From assembly GCA_026874595.1 (NCBI GenBank), contig CM049311.1, positions 43,589,676-43,653,675 of the forward strand: 64,000 bases of DNA, read 5' to 3'. This document shows, in pieces, positions 46,601 to 58,246 of this stretch. Every line of letters begins with the position of its first letter. The first letter of the stretch is position 1. A program made the position numbers and the translations under genes. Below the pieces are notes generated by a model. That model did no database searches. It was not told the origin of the DNA and saw nothing but the letters and a program-made list of their open reading frames with translations. The stretch comes from Sipunculus nudus. Taxonomy: Eukaryota; Annelida; Sipuncula; Golfingiida; Sipunculidae.

Positions 46601-47353
46601 ACAGATGACCGCATCTTATGAGGTCTCAAAAATAGAGAAAAAAATTTGTAAAAATAAAAAAAATACAGGTGGCGCCACCATACTGCAGAAACTGATGACA
46701 CATTCCATGATCAATATCTATGCAAAGAATCATGGTGATCACTGCAATAGTTGTTTAGATACTTGAACTTTTGTATCAAATTTTCCATTATTCTGGGGGG
46801 TACTTCGGAGCCCCATAGCTCAAAGGTTATGGGTAACAGAGACCTAATTTCAGGTTTCCAAAGAGACTTTTTATAGGCCTCCCTGCATGTCAAGAGAGAA
46901 GATTCTAGGTGTAGTCGTTAAGATTTGTGCCCTGTTAACAGATGGCCACATCTTAAGAGGTCTCAAAAATAGAGAAAAATATTGGTAAAAATCGAAAAAA
47001 TACAGGTGGCGCCACCAGTCTGCAGAAACTGATGAAACACTCCATGATCAATATCCATGCAAAAAATCATGATGATCAATGCATTAGTTGTTCAGATACT
47101 TGAGCTTTTGTATCAAATTTTCCATTATTCTGGGGGGTACTTCGGAACCCCATAGCTCGAAGAATATAGGTCACAGTGACCTAATTTCAGGTTTACAAGG
47201 AGAATTTCCATAGACCTCCCAGGATGTCAAGTAAGAAGATTCCAGTTCTAGCGGTTACGATTTGTGAACTGTTAACGGACAGACGCCCGGACGGCCGACG
47301 GACAAAAGGTGATCCCTATAGCTCAGATGACTTACAGTCAGCTGAGCTAAAAA
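43615..47353 (+). mobile_element. Family P element, subtype 2, with two 3' ends
   Basis: CAAGTGACCCAGGGGTCATG start. A complete 3' end (ACGG-like repeats, then TTTCAGTCAGCTGAGCTAAAAA) occurs at about 44975 and another at 47353, with 336-bp core units continuing between them. This is the same two-terminus arrangement as at 6998 and 8612. The R 5' end begins directly after the second terminus. Confidence 0.7.
44989..47200 (+). repeat. 336-bp tandem array with two-unit higher-order repeat
   Basis: GGTGGCGCCACC starts at 44989, 45324, 45662, 45997, 46332, 46668 and 47005. Units alternate between two types (CCACCATACTGCAG and CCACCAGTCTGCAG), and blocks 672 bp apart (45408, 46080, 46752) are nearly identical. 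The period multiple differs from the three-unit array at 39-41 kb. Confidence 0.85.
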
Positions 47354-49540
47354 CCAGAATATGGGTAGTCGACAAGCCACTATGTGTATCGCAGAAATCA
47401 GAGTGGGACATGTGAAGTGAGGCATGGATTAAGTGGCAAGGGGAATAGAGCGTGGTGTGTTGCATATTAGCATGGATGTCTGCAGCTTTAACGTGAATGT
47501 AGGTGGTGCCACCTGTCATAAAATTGAGAAAAATGTCCAGGATGTATAAACCTGCAAAATTTCAGGTGGATAAGTCAAACCACTGCCGAGATATGAGTGA
47601 TTTTATCCCAAAGCAGATCAACAGATGGAGGCTGTGCAAAAGTGGTTGCAGGTGGCGCCACCAGTTTTGCCTATAATGAAGTGCTATGTGAGATCTATAT
47701 ACATGCAAAATTTTGGCCTAATCGGTCAAACGGTTCCCAAGATATGAGCTTGGATGTCTGCAGAGTAAATGTGAATGTAGGTGGCGACACCTGTCATAAA
47801 ATCGAGAAAGCTGTCAATGATGTAAAATACCTGCAAAATTTCAGGTGGATAAGTCAAACCACTTCTGAGATATGAGTGATTTTAACCTAAGGCAGATAAA
47901 CAGATGGATGCTGTGCATAAGTGGTTGCAGATGGCGCCACCAGTTTTGCCTATGATGAAGAGCTATGTGAGATCTATACACATGCAAACTTTTTGCCCAA
48001 TCAGTCAAATGGTTCCTGAGATATGAGCTTGGATGTCTGCAGAGTAAACGTGAATGTAGGTGGCGCCACCTGTCATAAATCGAGAAAGCTGTCCAGGATG
48101 TATAAACCTGCAAAATTTCAGGTGGATAAGTCAAACCACTGCTGAGATATGAGTGATATTATCCAAAGGCAGATGAACAGATGGACGCTGTGCATAAGTG
48201 GTTGCAGATGGCGCCACCAGTTTTGCCTATGATGAAGAGCTATGTGAGATCTATACACATGCAAACTTTTTGCCCAATCAGTCAAATGGTTCCTGAGATA
48301 TGAGCTTGGATGTCTGCAGAGTAAACGTGAATGTAGGTGGCGCCACCTGTCATAAATCGAGAAAGCTGTCCAGGATGTATAAACCTGCAAAATTTCAGGT
48401 GGATAAGTCAAACCACTGCTGAGATATGAGTGATATTATCCAAAGGCAGATGAACAGATGGATGCTGTGCATGAGAGGTTGCAGGTGGCGCCACCAGTTT
48501 TGCCTATGATGAAGAGCTATGAGAGATCTATACACAAGCAAAATTTTGGCCTAATCGGTCAAACGGTTCCCAAGATATGAGCTTGGATGTCTGCAGTGTA
48601 AACATGAATGTAGGTGGCGCCACCTGTCATAAAATCGAGAAAGGCTGTCAAGGATGTAAAATACCTGCAAAATTTCAAGTGGAAAAGTCAAACCACTTCT
48701 GAGATATGAGTGATTTTAACCTAAGGCAGATGAACAGATGGACGCTGTGCATAAATGGTTGCAGGTGGCACCACCAGTTTTGCCTATGATGAATAGCTAT
48801 GTGAGATCTATACAAAGGCAAAATTTTGGCCTAATCAGTCAAACTTTTCCCAAGATATGAGCTTGGATGTCTGCAGAGTTAATGTGAATGTAGGTGGCGA
48901 CACCTGTCATAAAATCGAGAAACCTGTCCAGGATGTGTAAAACTGCAAAATTTCAGGTGGATAAGTCAAACCACTGCTGAGATATGAGTGATTTTATCCA
49001 AAGGCAGATGAACAGATGGATGCTGTGCATAAGTGGTTGCAGGTGGCACCACCAGTTCTGCCTATGATAAAGAGCTATGTAAGATCTATACACATGCAAA
49101 ATTTTGGCCCAATTGGTCAAACGGTTCCCGAGATATGAGCTTGGATGTCTACAGAGTAAATGTGAATGTAGGTGGCGCCACCTGTCATAAAATCGAGAAA
49201 GCTGTCCAGGATGTATAATCCTGCAAAATTTCAGGTGGATAAGTCAAACCACTGCTGAGATATGAGTAATATTATCCCAAGGCAGATGAACAGATGGACG
49301 CTGTGCAAAATTGGTTGAAGGTGGTGCCACCATTTTTAGTCTATGTTATAAAGCTATCAAAGGGCTACATTTGTGTAAAATTTTTAGCCTGATCGGTCAA
49401 ACAGTTCCCGAGATATGTGGGTTTATGTGTGGAAACAGACGCACAAATGGACACTGGGCAGCAAGGAAAGGTAAGAGGTCAACCAAAAATGAAGGCGCAG
49501 CAGTTCACATGTGACCTGATGATAAACCCGATTCGCTTAA
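47354..49540 (+). mobile_element. Family R element, long array, 3' hairpin lost
   Basis: CCAGAATATGGGTAGTCGAC start, then many alternating R half-units. Blocks of 277 bp at 47841-48134 and 48118-48411 are almost identical, indicating a recent tandem duplication. The final non-repeat segment (GTGGAAACAGACGCACAAAT, AGTTCACATGTGACC) is present, but the GGCGG stretch and hairpin are missing and Q sequence follows. Confidence 0.7.
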
Positions 49541-49633
49541 AAAGCAAACCAAGTTTTTTCAAACAGTTGAAAGATATAGTTCCAATAATCTGGGAATTCT
49601 GCATCTAAATATTGTGTCCAGACGTCTAGACGC

Positions 49634-49655
49634 TGTGTCTAGACGTCTAGACACA
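49634..49655. repeat. 22-bp palindrome in family Q
   Basis: Second copy of the palindrome seen at 811-834, again flanked by additional TCTAGAC words, here followed by a C run. Confidence 0.7.
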
Positions 49656-50495
49656 TTGTCTAGACACCCCCCCCCCCAGCCAGGTCAGTTGCCATGGTGA
49701 TGTCTGGACCCCACCTGTTTGTACTGAGTGACCTCTTGACTTGGCTGCATGAAGTCAAATCTGTACTCAAATAGAGAAAGCCTTTTTCAATTGGCTACAA
49801 TGCTTTTTTAAAACTGTATTTACCCATCTATTCTTATAAAACTGGCAGAACCCTACCATAGAATAATTCTTGTAAAGTTTAAACCAATCAGCTGAACAGT
49901 TTCATCATAAATCAGTGTAAAAGCTAGAAGAGTTTAAAATTACATTTTTGCTTGTAAAAAACACATCAATGTAGGTGGCGCCACCAATACCTCAAAATCA
50001 GATATGACATATGTGACAAACATTGGTATAAAATTTGGTCATTATATCTCTAGCCGTTTCTGAGATTTTAATTTAAGTGTGCTTTTTTGGACAGATAAAT
50101 AAGTTCAACCTCCTGTAACTCGGCCAAAAATCTCAGAACTGGAACCATTCGAACAAACTTGAGAGAGATTGTTCCAGGGATCATTTCTGTGAAATATTGA
50201 ACAATTTGGCTGGACAGTTTCAGAGAAGAAGATTTTTAAAGGTTTTTAAGCTTTTTCCCTATAAAATCTAAGAAAATGCAGTTAGCCAAAAAATAAGCAA
50301 AATCCGATGGAGTTTTTTAGATGACTAATTTTTTGCATAAAATTTGGTGATGCTAACTCTTGCTGTTTTCAAGATAGTATGGGTTAACATACAGACGCCG
50401 GACGGACAACGGATGATGCCACACCATCGCTTAAACTCACAGGTTCGCTAACAAATTGAGTACTATTGTCACACATATTTTGACTTGGCCATATA

Positions 50496-51450
50496 CTGTG
50501 GTTGGCTTTGAATTAACCGGGCTCAATTTTTCGCGCTCAGGCAATTTTTCATAATTTCACGGGGTTTAATTTTCGCGATTGGGCATATAGTAATAATTTG
50601 ATATAAACGACAAAATAGATATCAATTCTCTATAACACAAAGTTATTAGTATCTGCTTATCGCCTCATTAACCACGCTCACCGCCCATGACAGTTTTTGG
50701 TAAGCTAATTAACAGGGTTTCCAGGCTCGGGTCAGAGTAAATTACCAGGAGTCCCTCCACACAGTTCACCTGTCTGTTCAGGTGTAAAAAATAATAATAC
50801 TTTGGTCAAGAAACCATGTTAGTCATCACAGGAAAACCGGCCTCGTCTTGTTTAAACAAGCTCCCCATGTTGAGGTTATTTTTACTTGGAATAAATACAA
50901 ATTGATGCTCATGTTTTGCTGAAAAATTACAACAACAGTCACTGCCGGGACCTGGCGATGCCGCATTAAAGGGGCACTGGTTTCATAGCTTGGCTATTAC
51001 ATATCAATATAATTGGGCCCTACACATTACCCTGATCATGCATATCAAGGTTGGATTACGTTAATTTAACATCTTTCCATGGATATTACAAGTTGGTTAC
51101 GGAAGGGGCCATCCCCGAAGCGGCCGTGCATGGAAGGTCTGCCTGATCCCCGCGAGTGTGAATGTGAAGAAAGAGCAGAGTTGTTTCAAGTGGTGAATGA
51201 TCAGACCAGCCGACAAAGTTTTACAAGCGGGGAGAATACAAGCACGTGGTCACGTCGCATGCTGCAATCAACACGATCATCATTTTGAATATATTTATTT
51301 TCCACTCATGCCCACGATCCATGTGTTTTAATTTTCCACTAATGCCCATGACAGCAAGGGTTTAAATCTGCATGGTTTTAATTTCACAGTATAACCCTGA
51401 CCGCGAATATAGCAAATTTCAAACCACTGCGAATATTAAGCCAACCACAG
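50496..51450. mobile_element. 955-bp inverted-repeat DNA transposon derivative, TA duplication
   Basis: Ends CTGTGGTTGGCTT and AAGCCAACCACAG are a 13-bp perfect inverted repeat, extended imperfectly inward. TA at 50494-50495 and 51451-51452. Removing it restores CCATATAACTTATAAG, present at 3590, 4620 and 52695. Both ends carry inner phrases of the type TTAATTTTCGCG / GCGAATATTAA. It fits a pogo/Tc1-mariner-type element without transposase. GC-rich centre relative to its surroundings. Confidence 0.85.
51079..51288 (+). CDS. Short hypothetical frame inside the TA-flanked element
   Basis: A 69-codon frame starting MDITSWLRKGPSPKRPC, then Glu/Arg-rich. Starts of this kind (MDI-x-SW/F-L/F-K) occur at the N termini of some zinc-finger and transposase-related proteins, so it could be a captured first exon or a remnant of the parental transposase gene. 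Length and lack of a domain make this speculative. Confidence 0.2.
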   Translation: MDITSWLRKGPSPKRPCMEGLPDPRECECEERAELFQVVNDQTSRQSFTSGENTSTWSRRMLQSTRSSF

Positions 51451-52462
51451 TAACTTATAAGCAGAACATATAATATAAGAGTTTAACTATTTATTAAAAA
51501 AAATTACAAATATTGTCCCAAATATAATTTTTATTAAGAATAATAAGAGAATCTTATGATTTTTTAAAATGAAATATAACTGAAATGATTATTAAAATAA
51601 TATTAAAGAATATATTCATGAATGCATTCATGAATACATTTTTAAAGTATTTGCACTGGTATTCATATACTTTCATTTTTACCTGAATTCCCATTCTTTA
51701 TGCAAGAAATTTTATAATGGAGTACATATTCATATTCGTATTTAAATACAATTGCAAAGTATTTGCACCATATCTGGTATTTATTAATTTATACCAAACA
51801 ATGATGTTGAGAATCCAGAATATACAAAATTCACACATTTAAATAATGATCATAAGTACCTGGTTTTATGGCTTTTATTTATATTAAAAAAAAATAAAAT
51901 GTAATTTATTCATTTTGGACTAATTTCACATCAATGTACACACTAGACACAGTAGGAATCTAGATTAATATTATCAACTGCATCTTTGTCTATCATTAAT
52001 TTCCTTCATATGATCCCTAATGATTAGTAATGAATAATATGATTAATTTTTATCATTAAAATTGAACTGAAAAATACCACAGGTGACTGCATGGTGTTAT
52101 TTGGAATATGTGACATTCTATCCATCAATACAAGATTCTTATATCATCAGTAACAGCAAGTTAATTTCCTGTTATTATAAACTAACAAATTCCTTTTCTA
52201 TATTTCTTTAATTTTTATTAAAAACCAATACAAATTTATTTATTTATTGTTTATTGTTATGTTGTTGGCTAAAACTACTGGATGAGTTGGGTTGGACACC
52301 TGGATCATCTGTGGCTGGCCATAAGCTGCCTGGCTGCCCCAGTGCATGCCTCACCTCAAGCATGCATAATTTGCTGAAAGTTCAACAAGGTCAACATACA
52401 GGTGACTCGAGAGGGGCTGGAGAGAGCCAAGGTCTAACATGGTCTCATAAAAACATTAATAA

Positions 52463-53085
52463 CAAGGGACCTATGGGTCACGGCGCTCGGCTGTTATATA
52501 TGATAAAAAAATATGATTTAGAAATGAGGCACATGCTGGTTTTATGTGGTAATAAAAATAAGCTGTATTATGAGTTGTTGTTGTTTAGCTTATGTATGAT
52601 TTTAATATTACCTTTGGAGACAGGAAAGAGGTTTAATTTCATTTATTTTATTAACAAATGGAGTGGGATTGTCACACAGATTTTTACTTGGCCATATAAC
52701 TTATAACCAGAACATATAATATAAGAGTTTAACTATTTATTTAAAAAATTACAAATATTGTCCCAAATATAATTTTTATTAAAAATAATAAGAGAATAGC
52801 ATGATTTTTTCAAATAAAATATAACTGAAATGATTATTAAAATAATATTAAAGAATATATTCATGAATGCATTCATTAATACATTTTGAAAGTATTTGCA
52901 CTAGTATTCATATACTTTCATTTTTACCTGAATTCCCATTCTTATGAAAGAAATTTTATAATGGAGTACATATTCATATTCGTGTTTAAATACAATTGCA
53001 AAGTATTCGCACCATGTCTGGTATTTATTCAGTTTTCACCAAACAATGATGTTGAGAATCCAGAATATACAAAATTCACACATTT
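52463..53085 (+). mobile_element. Family P element, subtype 1, 5' fragment
   Basis: CAAGGGACCTATGGGTCACG, CGCTCGGCTG interrupts P sequence after ACATTAATAA. Runs to ATTCACACATTTAA, then switches to Q. Another example of P inserted in P. Confidence 0.6.
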
Positions 53086-55487
53086 AATATGATTGAAAGA
53101 ACCATGTCCTATGATAATTCTTTTGAAAAATTGAAGGATTCTACTTGACAGTTTCATTATAAACATTTTACGCTGAAAGAGGCTAAAATTACGAGGTTTT
53201 TTGCCCATAAAAAACAGGTCAATGTAGATGGCACCACAAAATCTGCAACTTCAAATATGAGTCATGTGACCAACATTTGCACAATACTTGGTAATGCTAG
53301 CTTCTGTCATTTCTGAGATTACTATGTCAGTATGCTTAATTGGCCAAATGACTGTTCAAATTTGTGTAACACCACTTAAATTCATCAAATGCAAACCATT
53401 TGAACAGACTTGAAAGGGCTTGCCTCTGGGATCATTTTTGTAAAATATTGAATTATTTGGCTGGACCGTTTACAAGAAGAAGACTTTTAAAGGTTTTTCA
53501 GCTTTTTCCCTATAAAATTTAAGTAAATGCAGATAACAAAAAAATAAGCTGAATCCCACAACATTTGATATGTGAGAGATTATTGCATAAAATCTAGGGA
53601 TGGTAGCTCATGCTAATCCTGAAAAATAATGGATTTACAGATGACCAATGACCCCCGTACAAAAAAAGGTCAATGCAGGTGGCTCCACCAATACCTGAAT
53701 TTCATATATGACTCATGTGACCAACATTGGCATAAAATTTGGTGATGATAGCTCCAGCCATTCTGAGATTGCCATTTACGTATGCTTTTTTGGACAGTTA
53801 GTTAAGTTTAACTTCCTGTAACTCGGCCAAAATTCACCAAACTTGAACCATTCGAACAAACTTGAGAGAGATGGTATAAAAGATTATTTCTGTGAAATAT
53901 TGAACAATTTGGCTTGACTGTTTCGGAGGAGAAGATTTTTAAAGGTGTTTGGCTTTTTCTCTATAAAATCTAAGAAAATGCAGATTTTTTCAGATGGCTA
54001 ATTTTTTGCATTAAATTTCATGATACTAGCAATAGTTGTTTGCGAAATAGTATGGGTTAATGACAAGGACAGACGATGCCAAACCATCGCATTAGCTCAC
54101 AGGTTCGCTAAAAATGACTACAGATGCATATTGAATGCAAAATTATAATACAGATACATCTCACTGATAGCAAAATCTTGAATAAAGTTGAGTATGGATA
54201 CAAATTATTTATAATCCATGTACAGCCATCTTTATACACCCACAGAGAGCTGTTTACCTGTGATTGTAAACACAGCATTTATTTAGCATAAATCTACATT
54301 TTTTAAAAGCTTTTAAAAACACTCTTGTCAATATTAACCATAGATAACCTGAAATCTTAATGTCTAGAGGCATTATGTAATGGATGCTGAAAAACTGGTG
54401 CCAGGCTAGATGTATCTGCTTCACACAGCTAACATATATGGTAAAATGACTCAATTCAATCTCCATAATTCAGCCAAAATTCATTCTTTGGAACCATAAA
54501 AGACTATTATTATAAGAATTATTCAGGGGATCATTCCTGTAAAATATTAAACAAATTGGCCTCAGTGGCATCAGTCAAAAAACGTTTTGCAGGTTTATAA
54601 CTCATATGGGAAAATAAAGCACAATGGCTAAGTTAAGCTTCCCATAATTCAGCCAAAAATCACTGAACCAAAACCATTTGAACAAACTTGAATTATCAAG
54701 ATCTAGGGATATTCAATGTGTGAGATTTAAGAATTTGGCAGATTCGTTTTTGAGAAGAAGATCCTTGTAGCCTTTGAGCTAAAATGGGCTGTTATGGCAT
54801 AAGACTAAATTCAGATTCCCATAACTCAACCAAAAGTCACTGAACTGAGACCATTTGAACAAACTTCAGAAAGCACTACCCTACGATCATTTCTGTGCGA
54901 TATCAAACAATTTGGCCATATGGTTTCGGAGAAGAAGTTTTTGGTAGCTGTCTGTATGATACGAGCACTGATGACCCCGTACAAAAAAGGCCGATGCAGG
55001 TGGCACCACCAATACCTCAAATTCAGATATGACTCATGTGATCAACATTGGCATAAAATTTGGTGATGATAGCTCAAGCTGTTTCTAAGATTGTAATTTT
55101 AGTATGCTTTTTTGGACAGAAGACTAAGTTCAACTAACTGTAACTTGGCCTAAAATCACCGAACTTAAACCATTCGAACAAACTTGAGAGAGATTGTTCC
55201 AGGGATCATTTCTGTGAAATATTTGACAATTTGGCTGAACAGTTTCGGAGAAGAAGATTTTTAAAGCCTTTTTAGCTTTTTCCCTATAAAATCTAAGAAA
55301 ATGCAATTAGCCAAAAAATAAGCAAAATCCGATAGAGTTTTTTCGAAGTCTAATTTTTTGCAAAAAATTTGGTGATGTAGCTCCTGCCGTTTTTGAGATA
55401 GCTATGGTTAACGTACAGAGGACGCACGACCCTCGACACACGACGGACGATGCCGCACCATTGCATAAGCTCACAGGTGCGCTAAAA
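53086..55487 (+). mobile_element. Family Q element lacking its 5' end
   Basis: TATGATTGAAAGAACCATGT onward follows the Q copy at 23255. Q 3'-type ends occur at about 54090-54113 and 55465-55487 (GCTCACAGGTGCGCTAAAAA). P core follows the second. Confidence 0.6.
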
Positions 55488-55792
55488 AATACAGGTGGCG
55501 CCAGCAGTCTGCAGAAACTGATGAAACACTCCATGATCAATATTCATGCAATTAATCATGGTGATCAATGCATTAGTTGTTCAGATATTTGAGCTTTTGT
55601 ATCAAATTTTTCATTATTCTGGGGGGTACTTCGGAGCCCCATAGCTTGAAGAATATGGGTAACAGAGACCTAATTCCAGGTTTCCAAGGTGATTTTTCAT
55701 GGACCTCTCTGGGTGTAAAGTTAGAAGATTCCAGGTCCAGTGGTAATGATTTGTGCCTTGTTAAAGGACAGACAGCTGGATGGCCGGACTTA
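55488..55792 (+). mobile_element. Family P core unit fragment
   Basis: ATACAGGTGGCGCCAGCAGT, one mutated palindrome, one 336-type unit, and part of the ACGG-type tail (GACAGACAGCTGGATGGCCG), then cut before the hairpin. Confidence 0.55.
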
Positions 55793-55886
55793 AAAAATGC
55801 ATTTGGATGACATTGACATCATTTGCATCAAGCAGACCGTAATACTTGGTCAACAAAAGTTCCAAAATGAGAGAGCAATATGATAA

Positions 55887-58246
55887 CAAGGGACCCATGG
55901 GTCATGGCGCTCAGCTGATCATGATTGGACTATAAATGTATCACCACTGTGATACTATATTTAGTCAACAAACCTTATGAATATCATGGACATGTTAGGC
56001 TATTATAAAGGAATATAATGTAATATGTGAGTAAATGATGTATGAAATAACCTTACTGATGGATTAATATGGAGAAATATAGGGTTTTTTTTTTTTTATT
56101 TGGGAGCTGTGAAAAATAGGGATATATTTGAGCAAATATGAATGCAATGACAGTACACTAAGCAGTGGTAGAATGATGATAAGGCTATTTGTTGAAGGAT
56201 CTATAGTGTATGGAAGTCCGCAAGATTTCAATTTGACAGATATAATGTTATGATTAACTATGCTGAAGAGGGGATTTATGAACTGTGACTGTATGACATG
56301 ATATCTCTTAGGTCTTGACAAGGTACATTATATTGATGCCCACCACATCTACATATTACACATTATTGACATAATTTTTGGCATGTACATAGGTAAAAAA
56401 TAGTTATACAATATATAAAAATATGAATATATCTGATTTATATTGTTCTCGTTTACTGAGGCTGATATTGGGATGGGGTTCGGAGAAGGAAACATTGTGG
56501 GCAGCAAGGAGGGTTGGATGTAGAGATAGAGGGAGATAGAGAGAGAGGGACAGAGCATTCAACAGTACTTAAACACCTGGAAGGTTAAAATCTAAAATAT
56601 TATGTAAGGTAGATAAAGTCTGAGAGATAGAGGTAATCTAGGCCATGGTTGGTTTTATATGATTGAAGAAATTGTTGCAAATAATATTTAAGATCTGACC
56701 ATGCGTTTCCATTTGATACCTTCCTGACAGGCTGTTGACAGTTCAACATTTTACACATTTGTCTAATAAGATCAAATTTTTTCAATAAACTCTTCTTTTC
56801 TATTTAATGATATGTATACAGTTGCTATAAAGTCCCCACTCCACAGGCGGAAGGACTTGATATGGGGGGGCCCGGGGGGGGGGGGGGGTGTTGATGGGAG
56901 TTACAACGCCTCTGTCTCTCTGTATATATTTTCTTCAAATTATTAAATTTTATGCTATAGCAATAGAACTATTGTTCACAGTGCCAAGGAGCAAGGACTT
57001 AGTGGGGTGGGGGAAGGGGATGGTGGGAGTTACAATACCCTTGCATATACGTACAGGATATGAAATTTAATTAATCAGTGCTTACAGGAAAAAAAAGGTT
57101 TATTCATAATTATTAAATATTTAACACAGGCAGAAAGCTAGAGAAACAAAGGAAATCATTTTAATTCCCATTCTTCTGAGCCAGAAAATTATGAACAATT
57201 TTTACATAAATTATTGTTTATAACATCATTTTGTTCCAGGTTTGAAAATGTAACTATACATTTAGAATATAACATGTATATGTGAATATTTCAGTTGATT
57301 CACATTTCTTAATTGCATCAACATATATATCTAACAAATCAGGTTTATAGTACCTGTCAACAGAATGGGGTGGAGGGAGGAAGGGAGGCATAGGGGTGAG
57401 AGAGAGAGAAAGAGAGCTAGACTGGCAGAGAAAGAGAGAAAGGGAAAGAGAGAGAGGAGAAAGGCTCTCTGGTAATTACTGCCTGACCCAGACACTCACA
57501 GAAGCAGTAGGCAAGGAGTGAAGGTGTTTTAAGTAACAGCCTAGAACACTGTTAACCAATGACTTGATATAAACATTCAAGACATTGTACAATAAATTTG
57601 GGTCACTGTGCTTAGCTGAAGTTGACCTTGAAGGTAAAATCTAAAATAATATCAAATGGAGATAAGGCCTAGGAGGAAAAGGTAGATATGCCATGGCTGG
57701 TTGACATGATTGGTTTGTATTGATGAGTAAGAAATTGTTGCAAATAATATTTTGTGACCAAACCATACATTCTCCAATGTCAAAATTGAAGCATGTGAGC
57801 AGTTTGTGAACATAAGATGTATATTATTACCATGTTCATGGGCTGGCTTTTTGATAAATTGTTGACAGTTCAGTAGTTTACACATTTGCTCAATTGGGTC
57901 TATTTTACATAATATTTATTATTAAATATATATATTTTTATTTTATAAAATGTATACAGTTGAAATATAACTGATGTCCTCAGTCCACAGATGCAAGGAC
58001 TTGGTGGTGGTGGGGGGGGGGGGGACTGGAATGATGGGAGTTACAACATCTCTGTATTAATATAGTGTATATACATATAGGATTTCCACTTAATTCAACA
58101 ATACTTGTCCCATACGCGGCGTATTTTCCTTTGTTCTAATTGTACGTTCAAATCTGCTTGCATCACAGGGACATGAAAAGTGACCATGCAAGTGAAGTTG
58201 CATAGCGACTTTCCATATATGGCAAAGAACTGGCGCATAGCCAAAA
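55887..58246 (+). mobile_element. Family P element, subtype 3, long copy
   Basis: CAAGGGACCCATGGGTCATG, GCGCTCAGCTGATCATG start. The body repeats a unit with GATGGGAGTTACAA(C/T) and ACAGGAT(A/T)T at about 56900, 57030 and 58030, each preceded by a G-rich run. A related copy is at 28274. The P hairpin end is not found before the next P start at 58247; 58100-58246 is of unknown origin. Confidence 0.5.
57368..57465 (+). repeat. Purine (GA-rich) low-complexity tract
   Basis: GGTGGAGGGAGGAAGGGAGG leads into GAGAGAGAGAGAAAGAGAG and further A/G-only stretches. Confidence 0.8.

Larger units (their letters stand above)
43448..50450 (+). mobile_element. Family Q element nested in P, containing P and R
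   Basis: AGGCCTACAGGCCTAATGCG start; 5' body as in the 252 copy (GATTTCAGCAAAATGGACGT). It is interrupted after GGACATTT by P (43615) and adjoining R (47354), resumes near 49541 (CAAACCAAGTTTTTTCAAAC, found at 738 in copy 1), and ends AACTCACAGGTTCGCTA. About 300 bp of Q is missing across the interruption. Flanking TAAC on both sides may be a target duplication or microhomology. Confidence 0.7.
43255..52462 (+). mobile_element. Family P element, subtype 1, split by a Q insertion
   Basis: 5' end CAAGGGACCTATGGGTCAAG at 43255, P body to TTTATTTTATTAAC, then a 7-kb Q insertion, then P body again at ACAAATTGAGTACTATTGTC (50451). The same text is continuous at 4560-4620. P then continues (AACAATGATGTTGAGAATCC near 51790; GATGAGTTGGGTTGGACACC near 52281) until another P 5' end at 52463. 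A TA-flanked element sits inside at 50496-51450. Confidence 0.7.

Noticed and set aside
39400-47200. Regular repeats resembling a CRISPR array
   Set aside because: Units of 336 bp without unique spacers; eukaryotic transposon cores.
51079-51288. Functional transposase gene
   Set aside because: Only 69 codons, no DDE motif or DNA-binding fold visible; kept only as a hypothetical frame.
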